Assembly (NCBI GenBank): GCA_026706075.1
Contig: JAPOZM010000014.1
Span: 1 to 64,000 of the forward strand
Direction: 5' to 3'
From: Gemmatimonadaceae bacterium
GTDB taxonomy: Bacteria; Latescibacterota; UBA2968; UBA8231
Length of the DNA: 64,000 nucleotides
The notes under the pieces were generated by a model. That model was not told the DNA's origin, searched no databases, and saw nothing but the letters and a program-made list of their open reading frames with translations. Positions 41,814 to 51,031 of the stretch are shown piece by piece. A program made the translations under genes and the position numbers. Position 1 is the stretch's first letter, and the number at the start of each line of letters is the position of its first letter.

Positions 41814-42286
41814 AGATCTGCCTCATCGCGGCGGTCTCCCCCGATCTGGTGATCGGCCGCGGCGGCGGCCTGCCCTGGCACTACCCGGAGGACATGCGCC
41901 ACTTCATGCGTACCACCATGGGTCACGCCTGTCTCATGGGGAGGCGCACGTACGAGTCCCTGCCGCGCAGACCGCTGCCCGGGCGTGCCAACCTGGTGCT
42001 GACCCGCAGGACCGACTACTCCGCCGTGGAGGGGATGCGGCCCTTCCCGGACCTGGAGTCCGCCCTCGAGCACTGCCGCCTCGCCGGACGGCGCCGGGTC
42101 TTCGTGTGCGGGGGCGCGAGCGTCTACACCGAGGCCCTTCCCCTGGCGCACGAGATGATCCTGACCCACGTGCCGGACCGCGTGGAGGGAGAGACCCGAT
42201 TCCCCGAGTGGCCGGCCCGGGAATGGACGGTCACGGAAGAGAGGGAGGAGGGGAGGCTGCGTTTCGTAAGCTACCGGCGCGGGTGA
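41810..42286 (+). CDS. folA: Dihydrofolate reductase
   Basis: NADPH-dependent reduction of dihydrofolate. The 158-residue sequence has ICLIAAVSPDLVIGRGGGLPWHYPEDMRHF (in part: AAVSPDLVIGRGGGLPWHYP), LMGRRTYESLPRRPLPGRANLV (in part), and GGASVYTEALPLAHEMILTHV (in part). The acidic catalytic residue is in PEDM. The C-terminus RFVSYRR is family-like. ATG 41810 overlaps the mlaF stop by 4 bp. thyA is not adjacent. It converges on the cysteine desulfurase. Confidence 0.95.
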   Translation: MKICLIAAVSPDLVIGRGGGLPWHYPEDMRHFMRTTMGHACLMGRRTYESLPRRPLPGRANLVLTRRTDYSAVEGMRPFPDLESALEHCRLAGRRRVFVCGGASVYTEALPLAHEMILTHVPDRVEGETRFPEWPAREWTVTEEREEGRLRFVSYRRG

Positions 42287-42325
42287 GGGGACGCCGCCCC
42301 GGGCCACCCCGTGCGCGGCACCGCT

Positions 42326-43459
42326 TCAGAACACCGAGAGGTCCCGCAAACGCGCCACGATCGCCGGCAGGACCTCGACGACGCGGTCGATCCCGGCCTC
42401 GTCGTTGCCCCACCCCAGACTGAAGCGCACGGCCCCGGCCGCCAGCCGCGGCTCGACGCCCATGGCCAGCAGGACATGGGAGGGATCGGCCGCGCCCTCG
42501 GTGCACGCCGAGCCGCTCGAGGCGCAGATCCCCTCCAGGTCGAGGCCGACGAGGATCGCCTCGGCCTCGACGCCGCGGAAGGAGAGGTTGAGGGTGTTGC
42601 TCAACCGGTGCACCCGGTGGCCGTGGACGACCACGTCACCGATGCGCTCCCGCAGGGCCGACTCCAGGCGGTCCCTGAGGCGCCCGTGCCGCCGCTCCTG
42701 GCTCGCCATCTCCTCCCGCCGGATCGCGGCGGCGGCGCCGAAGCCGACGATGGCCGCCACGTTCTCGGTGCCGGCTCGCAGCCCGTGCTCGTGCCCGCCC
42801 CCGACCTGCCAGGGCTCCAGGGAGGTGCCGCTGCGCACGTAGAGGGCGCCCACGCCCTTGGGACCGTTGATCTTGTGGGCCGAGAGGGAGACCAGGTCCG
42901 CCTCCAGGTCGTCGACCCTGGTGGGGATCTTGCCGAAGGCCTGCACGGCGTCGACGTGGAAGGGAACCCCGCGTTGGCGCAGGACGGCGCCGATCCCGGC
43001 CACCGGCTGGATCGTCCCGGTCTCGTTGTTGGCCAGGATGAGGGAGACCACCGCGGCGCCTTCGGACGCCTCCAGGACCCGCTCCGGATCGACCCGGCCC
43101 GCCCCGTCCACGGGGAGGACCACGACCTCGCGGCCGGCCCGCGCCAGCTCGCCGGCGGCGTGGAGGACAGCGTGGTGCTCCACGGAGGAGACGACGACGG
43201 AGCCCTGCGAGGAGGCCGACGTGCCTCGCAGGGCCCAGTTGTCGGCCTCGGTCCCGCCGCTGGTGAAGTGGATCTCCGCCGGATCGCAGGCGAGGAGCCG
43301 GGCGATCTGTCCGCGGGCCCTCTCGACGGCTTCGCGGGCCCTCCGTCCCGGGCCGTGGCGGCTGGAAGGATTGCCGAACTCCTCGCCGAGGTACGGCCAC
43401 ATCGCCTCCCGGACCTCGGGCCGCACCGGCGTCGTGGCGTTGTGGTCCAGGTAGATCAC
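42326..43459 (-). CDS. Cysteine desulfurase (NifS/IscS family)
   Basis: PLP-dependent enzyme that takes sulfur from cysteine for Fe-S clusters or thiolation. The 377-residue protein shows YLDHNATTPVRPEV, FTSGGTEADNWAL, SSVEHHAVL, LANNETGTIQPV, the PLP lysine in SLSAHKINGPKGVGAL and the catalytic cysteine in SSGSACTEGAADPSHVL. No IscU or regulator is adjacent. Start is GTG 43459, 3 bp after the stop of the DUF4384 gene, with which it is probably co-transcribed. Confidence 0.95.
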   Translation of the reverse strand: MIYLDHNATTPVRPEVREAMWPYLGEEFGNPSSRHGPGRRAREAVERARGQIARLLACDPAEIHFTSGGTEADNWALRGTSASSQGSVVVSSVEHHAVLHAAGELARAGREVVVLPVDGAGRVDPERVLEASEGAAVVSLILANNETGTIQPVAGIGAVLRQRGVPFHVDAVQAFGKIPTRVDDLEADLVSLSAHKINGPKGVGALYVRSGTSLEPWQVGGGHEHGLRAGTENVAAIVGFGAAAAIRREEMASQERRHGRLRDRLESALRERIGDVVVHGHRVHRLSNTLNLSFRGVEAEAILVGLDLEGICASSGSACTEGAADPSHVLLAMGVEPRLAAGAVRFSLGWGNDEAGIDRVVEVLPAIVARLRDLSVF

Positions 43460-43462
43460 GTC

Positions 43463-44617
43463 TTACCGGTAGCGGACAAGGGCGCTGTAGGCGCGGGCGA
43501 TGACCGTGCCCTCGAGGCGCTCCCCGCGGCTGTCGAAGGATGTGCCGTCGTCGTAGACGAAACGCTCCTTCTCTCCCCTCTCCACCCCTTCGGCGCCGCG
43601 GCTGACCGCGATGGAGTCGGCCCCCGCGGTGCGCTGCAGCAGGCGGGCCACTGCGGCGTCCACCAGGTCGAGGCCGACGAACCGGTCGAGACGCCCCTCT
43701 GACTGCAGCTGATCGAGATCTTCCCACAGGGTGCTTCGATCCTCCTCGATGCGCGGCGCGGCCAGGAAGTAGAGAGTGTGGACCAGATCGTCCCGGGAGA
43801 GGGTGTGCCAGGCGTTCTCGCCGGGGGCGCAATACCATCTTCCCCCGTAGATCGTGGCCCCACCTCCCAACGGTTGCCTCGAGCCGTCGGACAGCAGCAG
43901 GAAGACGAAGACCTCGCAGTCCCGGTCGGCCCGGTAGCGCAGCTGGAATCGGTCGTCCACGGCCAGCAGGCCCCCCTCCTCGAAGTCGATCCTCTCCGGG
44001 AACCCCCCCTCTTCACGCCGCACCAGCAGGTGCAGCTCGATCTCGATCGGTCTCGCCACCTCGGCGGCGACACCGGTCAGGCGGCGGCTTCGGTCCCGGA
44101 CGAGACGGACCAGGTCGCGCTCGGCGATCCTGGTGCCGTGATCCTGATGCACCCGGCCGGTCAGGGGATCGGCCACCACCAGGCGCAGGTAGGCCCAGGG
44201 CGGCTCGACGCGCAGCTGGCCGCCGGCCACCAGGTCGCCCGGCAGTTCCCGCCAGTCGTCGGGCAGAGAGGCCTCGCCCGACCAGTCGAGGTCCGCCGCC
44301 GAGGCCGAGCCGGTGATGCCGGCGTCGGGCAGAGTCAGCACCCCGGCGCGCACCGCAGCCGAGAGCCACGCCTCGTCGAGAGCCTCGGTCTCGACCGAGG
44401 TCCTGCCGTCGGCGTGCCGGAACCCGGCGATGGTCACCGTCCGGCCCTGGTGGGGCCAGTCGCCGAGGAGCCTGCCAAGGGAGGCTTCGGCATCGGCTGG
44501 CCGGGGGGCGCTTCGTCCCGGAAAGCCGCAGCCGAGGCAGAGGGCCAGGGCCGCGAGCGACGCCCATTCGGCGGCCTTCGGGGTGCGCCCGGGGCGGCGG
44601 CTCCCGCTTCGCTGCAT
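43463..44617 (-). CDS. DUF4384-type lipoprotein
   Basis: A 384-residue exported protein. The N-terminus is basic and then hydrophobic, ending LALCLGC, a plausible lipobox. A first domain (about 40-190) has FRHADGRTSVETEALDEAW and resembles the outer-membrane assembly proteins that set up DUF4384 proteins; the second has the DUF4384 core (FQLRYRADRDCEVFVFLLLSDGS, in part), followed by ENAWHTLSRDDLVHTLYFLA. Function unknown. ATG 44617 overlaps the stop of the glycosyltransferase gene (TGATG). The frame continues upstream as the shadow of that gene. Confidence 0.75.
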   Translation of the reverse strand: MQRSGSRRPGRTPKAAEWASLAALALCLGCGFPGRSAPRPADAEASLGRLLGDWPHQGRTVTIAGFRHADGRTSVETEALDEAWLSAAVRAGVLTLPDAGITGSASAADLDWSGEASLPDDWRELPGDLVAGGQLRVEPPWAYLRLVVADPLTGRVHQDHGTRIAERDLVRLVRDRSRRLTGVAAEVARPIEIELHLLVRREEGGFPERIDFEEGGLLAVDDRFQLRYRADRDCEVFVFLLLSDGSRQPLGGGATIYGGRWYCAPGENAWHTLSRDDLVHTLYFLAAPRIEEDRSTLWEDLDQLQSEGRLDRFVGLDLVDAAVARLLQRTAGADSIAVSRGAEGVERGEKERFVYDDGTSFDSRGERLEGTVIARAYSALVRYR

Positions 44618-46386
44618 CACCGTGCGGACCCTGCCTTCTCGAGGCGCCGCAGGACCGGCAGGAACCTCCCGGCCACGATCCTCTCCCAGCCCATCCCCGA
44701 GGCCGCCTCGTGGCCGGCTTCCAGCAGCCGCTCCCCTTCGGCGTCGGAGGTGGGAAGCGCGTCGGCCAGGGCCGAGGCCACCGCCGCGCCGCAGGCGCGC
44801 TCGCCGGCCTCCAGGAAGCCGTCGTCCAGATCGAGGAAGGCCGCCGGATCGGCGCCCTCTGCCGGGCCCGCCCCGCCCCGGAGTGTGTAGCCGCCGCAGA
44901 CGTGGGTGGCCGGCTTCCCGGGGGCCGTCGCCTGGCGCAGGAAGCCGACGCATCCGCAGGCATCGCTGACGACGCTCAGGGCGCCGAAGGCGAGGGCCTC
45001 CACCTGGGCGATGCCGAAGGGCTCGTAGGTCGACAGCCCGAACTCGGCGTCACTGCCCCGCCGCAGGTCCTCGAGGCCCATCCCCGGGGGAACGGCGCCC
45101 CCGGTGCTCCCGGCGTCGAAACCGAACTGATTGAAGAACACCACCTTCGTCCGACGGCTGCGGGCGTTGTGGTCTCTCACCCGCAGGTCGAAGCCCAGCT
45201 CCCCCGGGGTCAGATCGGGAGGGCCCTCGCGATGGGCGATGGGCCATCCGTACTCGGCGCGCATGGCCGCCACCGCCTCCGATGGACGGGGCTCCGCATC
45301 GGTGGCGAGGACGATCAGCGCCCAGGGGCCTGTCGACGGCGGCGCCACGGCCTCGAGCCCCTCCAGGACCTGCAGATCCCGCCAGAACCCCTTGCTCGGC
45401 ACGAGCCGTCCCACGTGGGTGAAGACCCCGCGGGGCCGGCAGCCCAGCAGGCTCTCGATGAGCTCTGCGAGGCTCTCCCGCGCCCGGCGCCGGTCCGCCG
45501 GGGCGAGGGCCGGCGGGGGGGGCAGGCCGTTGTAGACCCGGTCGATCTCGAGGCCTGCGAACTCCCGGCCGAGGAAACGCAGCTCCTCGACGACGAGATC
45601 GCCGACGGCGAGCACCGCGTGACAGCGCCAGGCCCGGGAGATGAGGGCGTGCTTGAAGAAGTCGTCCTGGGGACCGAAGACATCCTCCACGAAGCTCCCG
45701 GAGAGGGGGGCCGAGCGCAAGGCTCCATAGAAGCGGGCGTCCCCTCCCCGGCCTCTCTCCACGAGGCGCCGGGCGGTGGCCACCTCGTGGGCGTAGAACA
45801 GGGTGTACACCCCGGACTCGTTGGCCAGGAGGGCCTTGAAGGCCGTGGGCAGTCCCATGAACTCGTGGGCGAGGATGTGCAGCGGCCGCCCGCGGCGGTC
45901 GCCGAGGAGGGCGATGGCGGCCTCGTACGCGGGCTCCGCCAGACGTACGTAGAGCTCGTACTCCCACTCCCCTTCATAGCGGTCGGAGGCGAGTCCGAAG
46001 GCCTGGTAGAGCTGGTGCTTGAAGAGATCCAGTCCTTGGGGGGCGCCCCCCTCCACGTCGACGAGGAGCACCTCCGGTTCCACCGCGGCACCGTCCGGGC
46101 ACCGGAGCCGCCGCCGGCCGTAGAGGAGGCGCACTCCGCGGCGGGCCTCCACCCTGGACAGCGCCTCCCCCGCCGTGTCGGAGCGCACCCCGTTCCGGCT
46201 GTCGTGGAGGAGGGTGCCCTCCGGGCCCAGGGCCTCGCTCCCCGGACGCTCGATGAGCGGCCCCACGAGAATCGTCCGCTCGACCGCCCGCCGACAAGAC
46301 TCGGTGGTGAGCAGGCCCGTGAGCACGGCGCCGATGCCGCCGACCTTGTGGACCGCCTCGTGGGTGACGTGGACGACGGTCGTCAC
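44617..46386 (-). CDS. Glycogen/starch-synthase-like glycosyltransferase
   Basis: A 589-residue GT-B enzyme. The N-terminal HVTHEAVHKVGGIGAVL matches the KxGGL nucleotide-sugar motif of glycogen synthases, and the C-terminal STYEPFGIAQVEALAFGALSVVSD matches their E-x7-E region (in part: STYEPFGIAQVEALAFGA). Between them are HEFMGLPTAFKAL, FYAHEVATARRLVERGRGGDARF (in part) and FTHVGRLVPSKGFWRDL. It is longer than GlgA and lacks the CBM of some relatives. Start GTG 46386 overlaps the DUF3604 stop (GTGA). The acceptor may be glycogen or another glucan; no other glycogen gene is present. Confidence 0.82.
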   Translation of the reverse strand: MTTVVHVTHEAVHKVGGIGAVLTGLLTTESCRRAVERTILVGPLIERPGSEALGPEGTLLHDSRNGVRSDTAGEALSRVEARRGVRLLYGRRRLRCPDGAAVEPEVLLVDVEGGAPQGLDLFKHQLYQAFGLASDRYEGEWEYELYVRLAEPAYEAAIALLGDRRGRPLHILAHEFMGLPTAFKALLANESGVYTLFYAHEVATARRLVERGRGGDARFYGALRSAPLSGSFVEDVFGPQDDFFKHALISRAWRCHAVLAVGDLVVEELRFLGREFAGLEIDRVYNGLPPPPALAPADRRRARESLAELIESLLGCRPRGVFTHVGRLVPSKGFWRDLQVLEGLEAVAPPSTGPWALIVLATDAEPRPSEAVAAMRAEYGWPIAHREGPPDLTPGELGFDLRVRDHNARSRRTKVVFFNQFGFDAGSTGGAVPPGMGLEDLRRGSDAEFGLSTYEPFGIAQVEALAFGALSVVSDACGCVGFLRQATAPGKPATHVCGGYTLRGGAGPAEGADPAAFLDLDDGFLEAGERACGAAVASALADALPTSDAEGERLLEAGHEAASGMGWERIVAGRFLPVLRRLEKAGSAR

Positions 46387-48545
46387 GAGCTCACGTAGAA
46401 GGGACTCGTCCAGGCGCGCGATCCGTCGGTCTGGGTTACCCGGACGTAGTAGGGATGAGGGCCGGCGGCGGCGGGAACCGGCTCGGAGAACTCGAAACGG
46501 CAACTGCCTCCGCAGCCGATCGGCGCCCGCTCGACCCGGACCTGGAGGCCCTCCCCTCCCGCGCGGTGCACCCAGGGCGTCCCGGTGACCTCCCCCAGGG
46601 GCACCTCGAAGCGGGCGATCCCCGTCTCGAAGCGGAGCCTGGCCCCGGGCCCGGCTTCGATGTCGAGGAGAACGCCGTCCTCGTCTCCGGAGGTGACAGA
46701 TCGCCAGGCCACCCGCTCTCCTGTCTGCTCGACGATGCCCTCGGCGGCGCTGTCGAAGGCGTACCCCTCGGCCGAGAGGATTCTGCCTCCATCAAGGGTG
46801 AGGGATCCGTCCCATCGCGCCATGCGGTCGCGGCCCCGGATGCGGGCTCCGCTCCAGACGACGCGAAGCCGGTCCGGGTTCCGCTCGAGGGGCTCGGGGT
46901 AGCTGTGGACGCACTCCGTTCCGCGCATGACGAGCACCTCTTCGAGGTCGGCGGTGCCCCGGATGGAGACCGAGAGCTGGATGTGGTCGGCGTCGAAGGC
47001 CTCTCCGATCCAGCGGGTGCCGTTCTGGGCGCGCACGTCCAGATCGATTCTCCGGCCGGTGGTGGCATAGCAGCGCCGGGCCTTGAGCGCCTCCCATACG
47101 CCCTTCCTCGTCAGCTCGGCGGCCAGCACGCAGGTGAGCCCCCCGTACACGCCGAAGGAGGCGGCGCCTGGATAGCTGGCCCCCGGACGCCCCTTGTGGT
47201 CGTCGGAGCCGGCGACGAAGCCGACCCGGCAGCCGCGCTCCAGGGCCTCCTCGAGGAGCCACTCGAACTGGCCCCAGGCCGAGTAGATCTCGATGACCGG
47301 TTCCAGCTCGGGATCGTGGTACCGCAGGTTGGCCGGGCGGCCCCCGATGTGGGGCACGACGAGGGCCGGTCCCCCCCGGCGCAGCTCGGCGAACAGCTCC
47401 TCCACCGGGTAGCGGTCGCTGTCCAGGTCTTCCCGATCGTCCACCTGCCAGTGGCTGGTTCGGTGGATGGGGAGCCCGTCGTCGAGGTAGTAGACGTTGC
47501 GGTCCCCCCCGGCGGGCGTCGTGGCCGACCACTCGTAGCCGGGGAAGAAGACGAAACGCTCCGGGGCGTCGAACTCGCGCGCCCTCCGGCCGATGCGGTC
47601 CCAGAAGGCCGGGGTGATCTGGAAGTCGTTCCCCTGGTGGCCGGCGAAGTCGAGGAGGGCCACGTCGCGGGCGAAGAGGAGGTAGTCCTCGAGGCTGTTG
47701 GTGCCCACCGTCTCCTCGCTCTGGCCGTGCAGGTCCCCCCAGTACGGCGCATAACGCTCCTCGGCGTCGACGCAGACCACGGGATTGCTCCGGGCTCTCC
47801 GGGAGCCGCTGCGAGCGCTGACCCGGTAGGTGCCGGCCGCTTCCGCCGAGACCTCCGGGATCCGCAGGACGCCCTCCTCCAACCCGGTGAAGACGACCTC
47901 TGCCGGGACGCCCTCGAGGCCGCCGGGGTCCAGCGCCACCCTGCCCTGGTGGCCGCGGACGGGGTTCCCCCACTCGTCCTCGAGCTTGACGCCGAGGGCG
48001 AAGGGCTTGTCCCGGACGACCCGGGTGGGAGCGGTCAGGACCAGCCTCGCCGGGGAGGCCGGCACGATCTCGACCACGGGCTGGTCCTCGATCTCGATGA
48101 ATCGCCCGGTGCCGAAGGGGTCGACGCAGACCTTGAACTCGAAGGTCCTCTCCTGGAAGGTCTGGGCCACCGTTCCCTCCGAGCCTCCGGAGCGGTCCCC
48201 GTACACCACCGTGATCCTGTCTCCCCGGGACAGGGCCCACTCCGCGACATCGATGACCAGGCACTTCTGCCAGGGCCGGACGTAGCCCTTGGGGTCCCAG
48301 CGGTGAGAAATCCGTCCGGGGCCGTCGGTGGTGACCGTGCAGTAGTCGAGGGCCGTGGGGTCCTCGCTCTGGGGCCGGCCCCAGTCCGAGGCGAAGCGCC
48401 AGGCGATCTTGAGGGTTCCGCCGTCGTCGATCCCGTACTCGCCGACGTGGTAGGTGAGGGTATAGGTCCCCACGCTGCCCGCCATCACCGACCCCGAGGG
48501 CTCCAGCTCGGCCCAACCGATGTACCGGCCTGTCCTTCTCGTCAT
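46383..48545 (-). CDS. DUF3604 family protein
   Basis: A 720-residue protein without a signal peptide. The N-terminal third is beta-sandwich-like; the core carries the DUF3604/PHP-like block YWGDLHGQSEETVGTNSLEDYLLFARDVA (in part: YWGDLHGQSEETVGTNSLED), GHQGNDFQ, FFPGYEWSATTPAGGDRNV and VAGSDDHKGRPGASYPG, with histidines and aspartates in positions of a metal site. The C-terminal part again looks beta-rich. The family is widespread in marine and soil bacteria with unknown substrate. It heads the run that continues into the glycosyltransferase, DUF4384 and cysteine desulfurase genes. Confidence 0.85.
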   Translation of the reverse strand: MTRRTGRYIGWAELEPSGSVMAGSVGTYTLTYHVGEYGIDDGGTLKIAWRFASDWGRPQSEDPTALDYCTVTTDGPGRISHRWDPKGYVRPWQKCLVIDVAEWALSRGDRITVVYGDRSGGSEGTVAQTFQERTFEFKVCVDPFGTGRFIEIEDQPVVEIVPASPARLVLTAPTRVVRDKPFALGVKLEDEWGNPVRGHQGRVALDPGGLEGVPAEVVFTGLEEGVLRIPEVSAEAAGTYRVSARSGSRRARSNPVVCVDAEERYAPYWGDLHGQSEETVGTNSLEDYLLFARDVALLDFAGHQGNDFQITPAFWDRIGRRAREFDAPERFVFFPGYEWSATTPAGGDRNVYYLDDGLPIHRTSHWQVDDREDLDSDRYPVEELFAELRRGGPALVVPHIGGRPANLRYHDPELEPVIEIYSAWGQFEWLLEEALERGCRVGFVAGSDDHKGRPGASYPGAASFGVYGGLTCVLAAELTRKGVWEALKARRCYATTGRRIDLDVRAQNGTRWIGEAFDADHIQLSVSIRGTADLEEVLVMRGTECVHSYPEPLERNPDRLRVVWSGARIRGRDRMARWDGSLTLDGGRILSAEGYAFDSAAEGIVEQTGERVAWRSVTSGDEDGVLLDIEAGPGARLRFETGIARFEVPLGEVTGTPWVHRAGGEGLQVRVERAPIGCGGSCRFEFSEPVPAAAGPHPYYVRVTQTDGSRAWTSPFYVSS

Positions 48546-48571
48546 GTCCCTCCCGTAGACTGTGGGGATTT

Positions 48572-48601
48572 AATGTAGAAGTCCCCCGGTCTCCGTGTCA
48601 C
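48572..48601 (-). promoter_or_regulatory. Candidate promoter for the DUF3604 operon
   Basis: Minus-strand GTGACA (48601-48596), 18 bp, then TACATT (48577-48572). The ATG follows 26 bp after the -10 box, with GGGAGG in between. Confidence 0.5.
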
Positions 48602-48610
48602 CCCGCCCCT

Positions 48611-48639
48611 TTGCCGGCGGTGTCCATTGTTGGTATCAT
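48611..48639 (+). promoter_or_regulatory. Candidate promoter for the YetA-like gene
   Basis: TTGCCG (48611-48616), 17 bp, then TATCAT (48634-48639). If used, translation must start downstream, most simply at GTG 48656, about 10 nt after the predicted transcription start. Confidence 0.45.
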
Positions 48640-48655
48640 CGCCCGAGCTACCAAG

Positions 48656-51031
48656 GTGCCGACCCTTTCCGCTCACATTCTCGAGCCCGCCGGCGTTGCG
48701 AGGAGCCGCTGGCCGGTTACCGCGGGCCTGCCCTTTGCTCCCGGCGAACTGAGAGTGACGGAAGGCCTGGGCGTTTCCACCGAGGACGCCCAGGCCCTGC
48801 CGGCACGGGCCCACGTGGGCGCCCGCTGGCCGGACGGCTCGGTGCGCTGGGCCCTTGTCGATCTGCAGGTGGAGATCGGGGCGCAGGAGCGGCTCGGCCT
48901 ACGGATCGATCCGCAGGCCGAGCCGCGTGACTTCAGTTCGCCGCTGCACGCCGAAGTCCGCCGCGACTCCATCGATGTGGTCACGGGCGCGCTGGCCCTG
49001 CGCATCGGCCGCCGGGGGCGCCGTCTGATCCGATCCGTCTCCAGGGGACGTCGCGAATTCCTCGCCATGGGAGACGAGGGGGACCTGACGGCTTGGGACG
49101 GAGAGGGGAACGCCTGTTCCGGCCGGATCGAAGAGGCCGGGATCGAGGCGGCGAATCCCCTGCGCCTCGTGGTCCGCTGCCGGGGCCGTTTCACCGGTTC
49201 GGCGGGTCCCTTCCTGGGCTTCGAGGCCCGCATCATCTGCTTCGCCCATCAGCCCTTCGTGCGCATCGACTTCACCTTCGTCCACGACCTCGACCACCGC
49301 TCCGAGCTGTTCCTCCGCAGGCTCGCGCTGCAGCTGCCCCTGGCCCTGGCGGTGACTCGGCGCCGGGCCCTGGTGGGCTCCCAGGTCTCGGGATGGGCCT
49401 TCCACGAGCCCATCGATCTGGCGCCCACGGACAGAATCGATCTGACGCAATGGAACCTCGAGCGCCACTGCCTGCGCTGGGGGACCGGCCACCGCACCGA
49501 CCTGCGGACGAACGGCCTCGGGTGGCTGCACGTCGCCGACGCCGAGGCCGGGGTGACCTGCAAGCTTCGACGCCCTTTCCAGAGCTATCCGAAGAGATGG
49601 GCCTTCGAGGACGACCGCCTGTGCCTGGATTTGTACCCGGATCTCTCCGGTCTGGCCGACGCCGGGAGCGGCCCCGGACGCAGGTACACGGAGATCGACT
49701 ATGCCGGCGGCGCCGGCCACGACGGACCACTGCGGTTGCCCCAGGGCATGGCGCGGACCCACGAGGTCTACCTGCACTTCGGCCCCCGGGCGGCCGACGC
49801 GGCCGAGGTCGACCGCTTCTGCCTCGCCGCGGAGATGCCGCTGCTGCTCCAACTGCCTTCCAGCCGCTACTCCGAGACCGGTGTCTTGGGGCCCTTCGCC
49901 CCTTTCTCGGAGGCCTGCTGGCCGCTGGAGGCGAAACTGCGGCGGTTCTGCCGCACGCCGAGTGGCCGGGGCATTCTCAACGACGGCGACGAGGTGCGCC
50001 TGGAGAGCCTCCCCGATGGCCGCACCGTGACACGGACCACCGAGAACCTGGCGTACGAGCTGCCGCGCTCGATCCTGCGGCAGTACCTGCGCTCGGGCGA
50101 CCAGCGTCTCTTCTGGGAGGGCGAGGCCGCGGTTCGCCACCTCATGGACGTGGACACCGTGCACCACCAGTCAGAGCATCCGGAGTGGGTCGGCGGACCG
50201 TACTTCCAGTGGTCGCAGAACCACCACTATGCCACGACCGACGAGACCGACCTGACCGGACCTCGCACGAGCCACACCTGGCTCGGGTCGCTCCTGGACT
50301 ACCACTTCCTCACCGGCTGTCCCCGCGCCCGGCAGGTCGCCGAGATGTGCGCCGACTATTGCCGCCGCGCGGCACCCTATCACTGGAAGCAGGAGCTCAC
50401 AGCCGAACGAGCGGCCGCAGCGGCCGCCGGCGAGCCCGTCCCCTGGCCGTTCTCGACCCGCAGTGTGGGATGGGCCCTGACGGGGATGGGGACCTACTAC
50501 GACGCCTTCCCGGAGGACCGCTTCCTGCCCGCCATGGAGGCCCTCGTCGACCTGCTCGAGGTCTGGCAGGACGAGCAGGGCCGCTGGCGCGATCGCATCG
50601 GCACGCACAACCTGGGCGAGACCCCCTTCATGGTCTCCGGCGTTCTCCAGGGGCTGCAGCTATACCATGCCGCCACCGGCGAAGAGCGGGCACGAAGGAT
50701 GCTCTTGGACGGCCTCCGCTTCCTGTCCCGGAAGGGCCGCACCCCGGAAGGCCTATTCTATTACAAGGAAGCTCCCATCTCGGCCGATCCCCACACCTCG
50801 ACGGTCATGCTTCTCGGGCCCCTGGCCTGGGCCCACGAGCAGACCGGCGAGGCCAACCTGCTCGATGCGGGGTACCGGCTCTTCCGCTGGCTCGTCGACG
50901 AGGATCAGGTCTCCACTTACATGCTGAAGGACCTCTTCGCCTTCATGCCGCTTCTGGAGCGACTGGGTCTCCTCCACGACTACGAGCCCCCCGACGCCAG
51001 GTCCGCTGCACGGGCGGAGGTCCCTGGATGA
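48656..51031 (+). CDS. PcRGLX/YetA-like protein (exo-rhamnogalacturonan-lyase-like)
   Basis: A protein of about 791 residues. The N-terminal part has WPVTAGLPFAPGELRV and ARWPDGSVRWALVDLQV, typical of the first RIFT-barrel domain of PcRGLX/YetA proteins. A central beta-sandwich region follows (about 130-420), then a C-terminal alpha/alpha-toroid with many aromatic residues (PYFQWSQNHHYATTDETDL, YHFLTGCPRARQVAEM, FSTRSVGWALTGMGTYYDAF). The family founder cleaves rhamnogalacturonan. No signal peptide is evident. Start is uncertain: GTG 48656 fits the promoter; GTG 48620 and TTG 48611 are also in frame. The stop overlaps nadC by 4 bp. Confidence 0.72.
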   Translation: MPTLSAHILEPAGVARSRWPVTAGLPFAPGELRVTEGLGVSTEDAQALPARAHVGARWPDGSVRWALVDLQVEIGAQERLGLRIDPQAEPRDFSSPLHAEVRRDSIDVVTGALALRIGRRGRRLIRSVSRGRREFLAMGDEGDLTAWDGEGNACSGRIEEAGIEAANPLRLVVRCRGRFTGSAGPFLGFEARIICFAHQPFVRIDFTFVHDLDHRSELFLRRLALQLPLALAVTRRRALVGSQVSGWAFHEPIDLAPTDRIDLTQWNLERHCLRWGTGHRTDLRTNGLGWLHVADAEAGVTCKLRRPFQSYPKRWAFEDDRLCLDLYPDLSGLADAGSGPGRRYTEIDYAGGAGHDGPLRLPQGMARTHEVYLHFGPRAADAAEVDRFCLAAEMPLLLQLPSSRYSETGVLGPFAPFSEACWPLEAKLRRFCRTPSGRGILNDGDEVRLESLPDGRTVTRTTENLAYELPRSILRQYLRSGDQRLFWEGEAAVRHLMDVDTVHHQSEHPEWVGGPYFQWSQNHHYATTDETDLTGPRTSHTWLGSLLDYHFLTGCPRARQVAEMCADYCRRAAPYHWKQELTAERAAAAAAGEPVPWPFSTRSVGWALTGMGTYYDAFPEDRFLPAMEALVDLLEVWQDEQGRWRDRIGTHNLGETPFMVSGVLQGLQLYHAATGEERARRMLLDGLRFLSRKGRTPEGLFYYKEAPISADPHTSTVMLLGPLAWAHEQTGEANLLDAGYRLFRWLVDEDQVSTYMLKDLFAFMPLLERLGLLHDYEPPDARSAARAEVPG

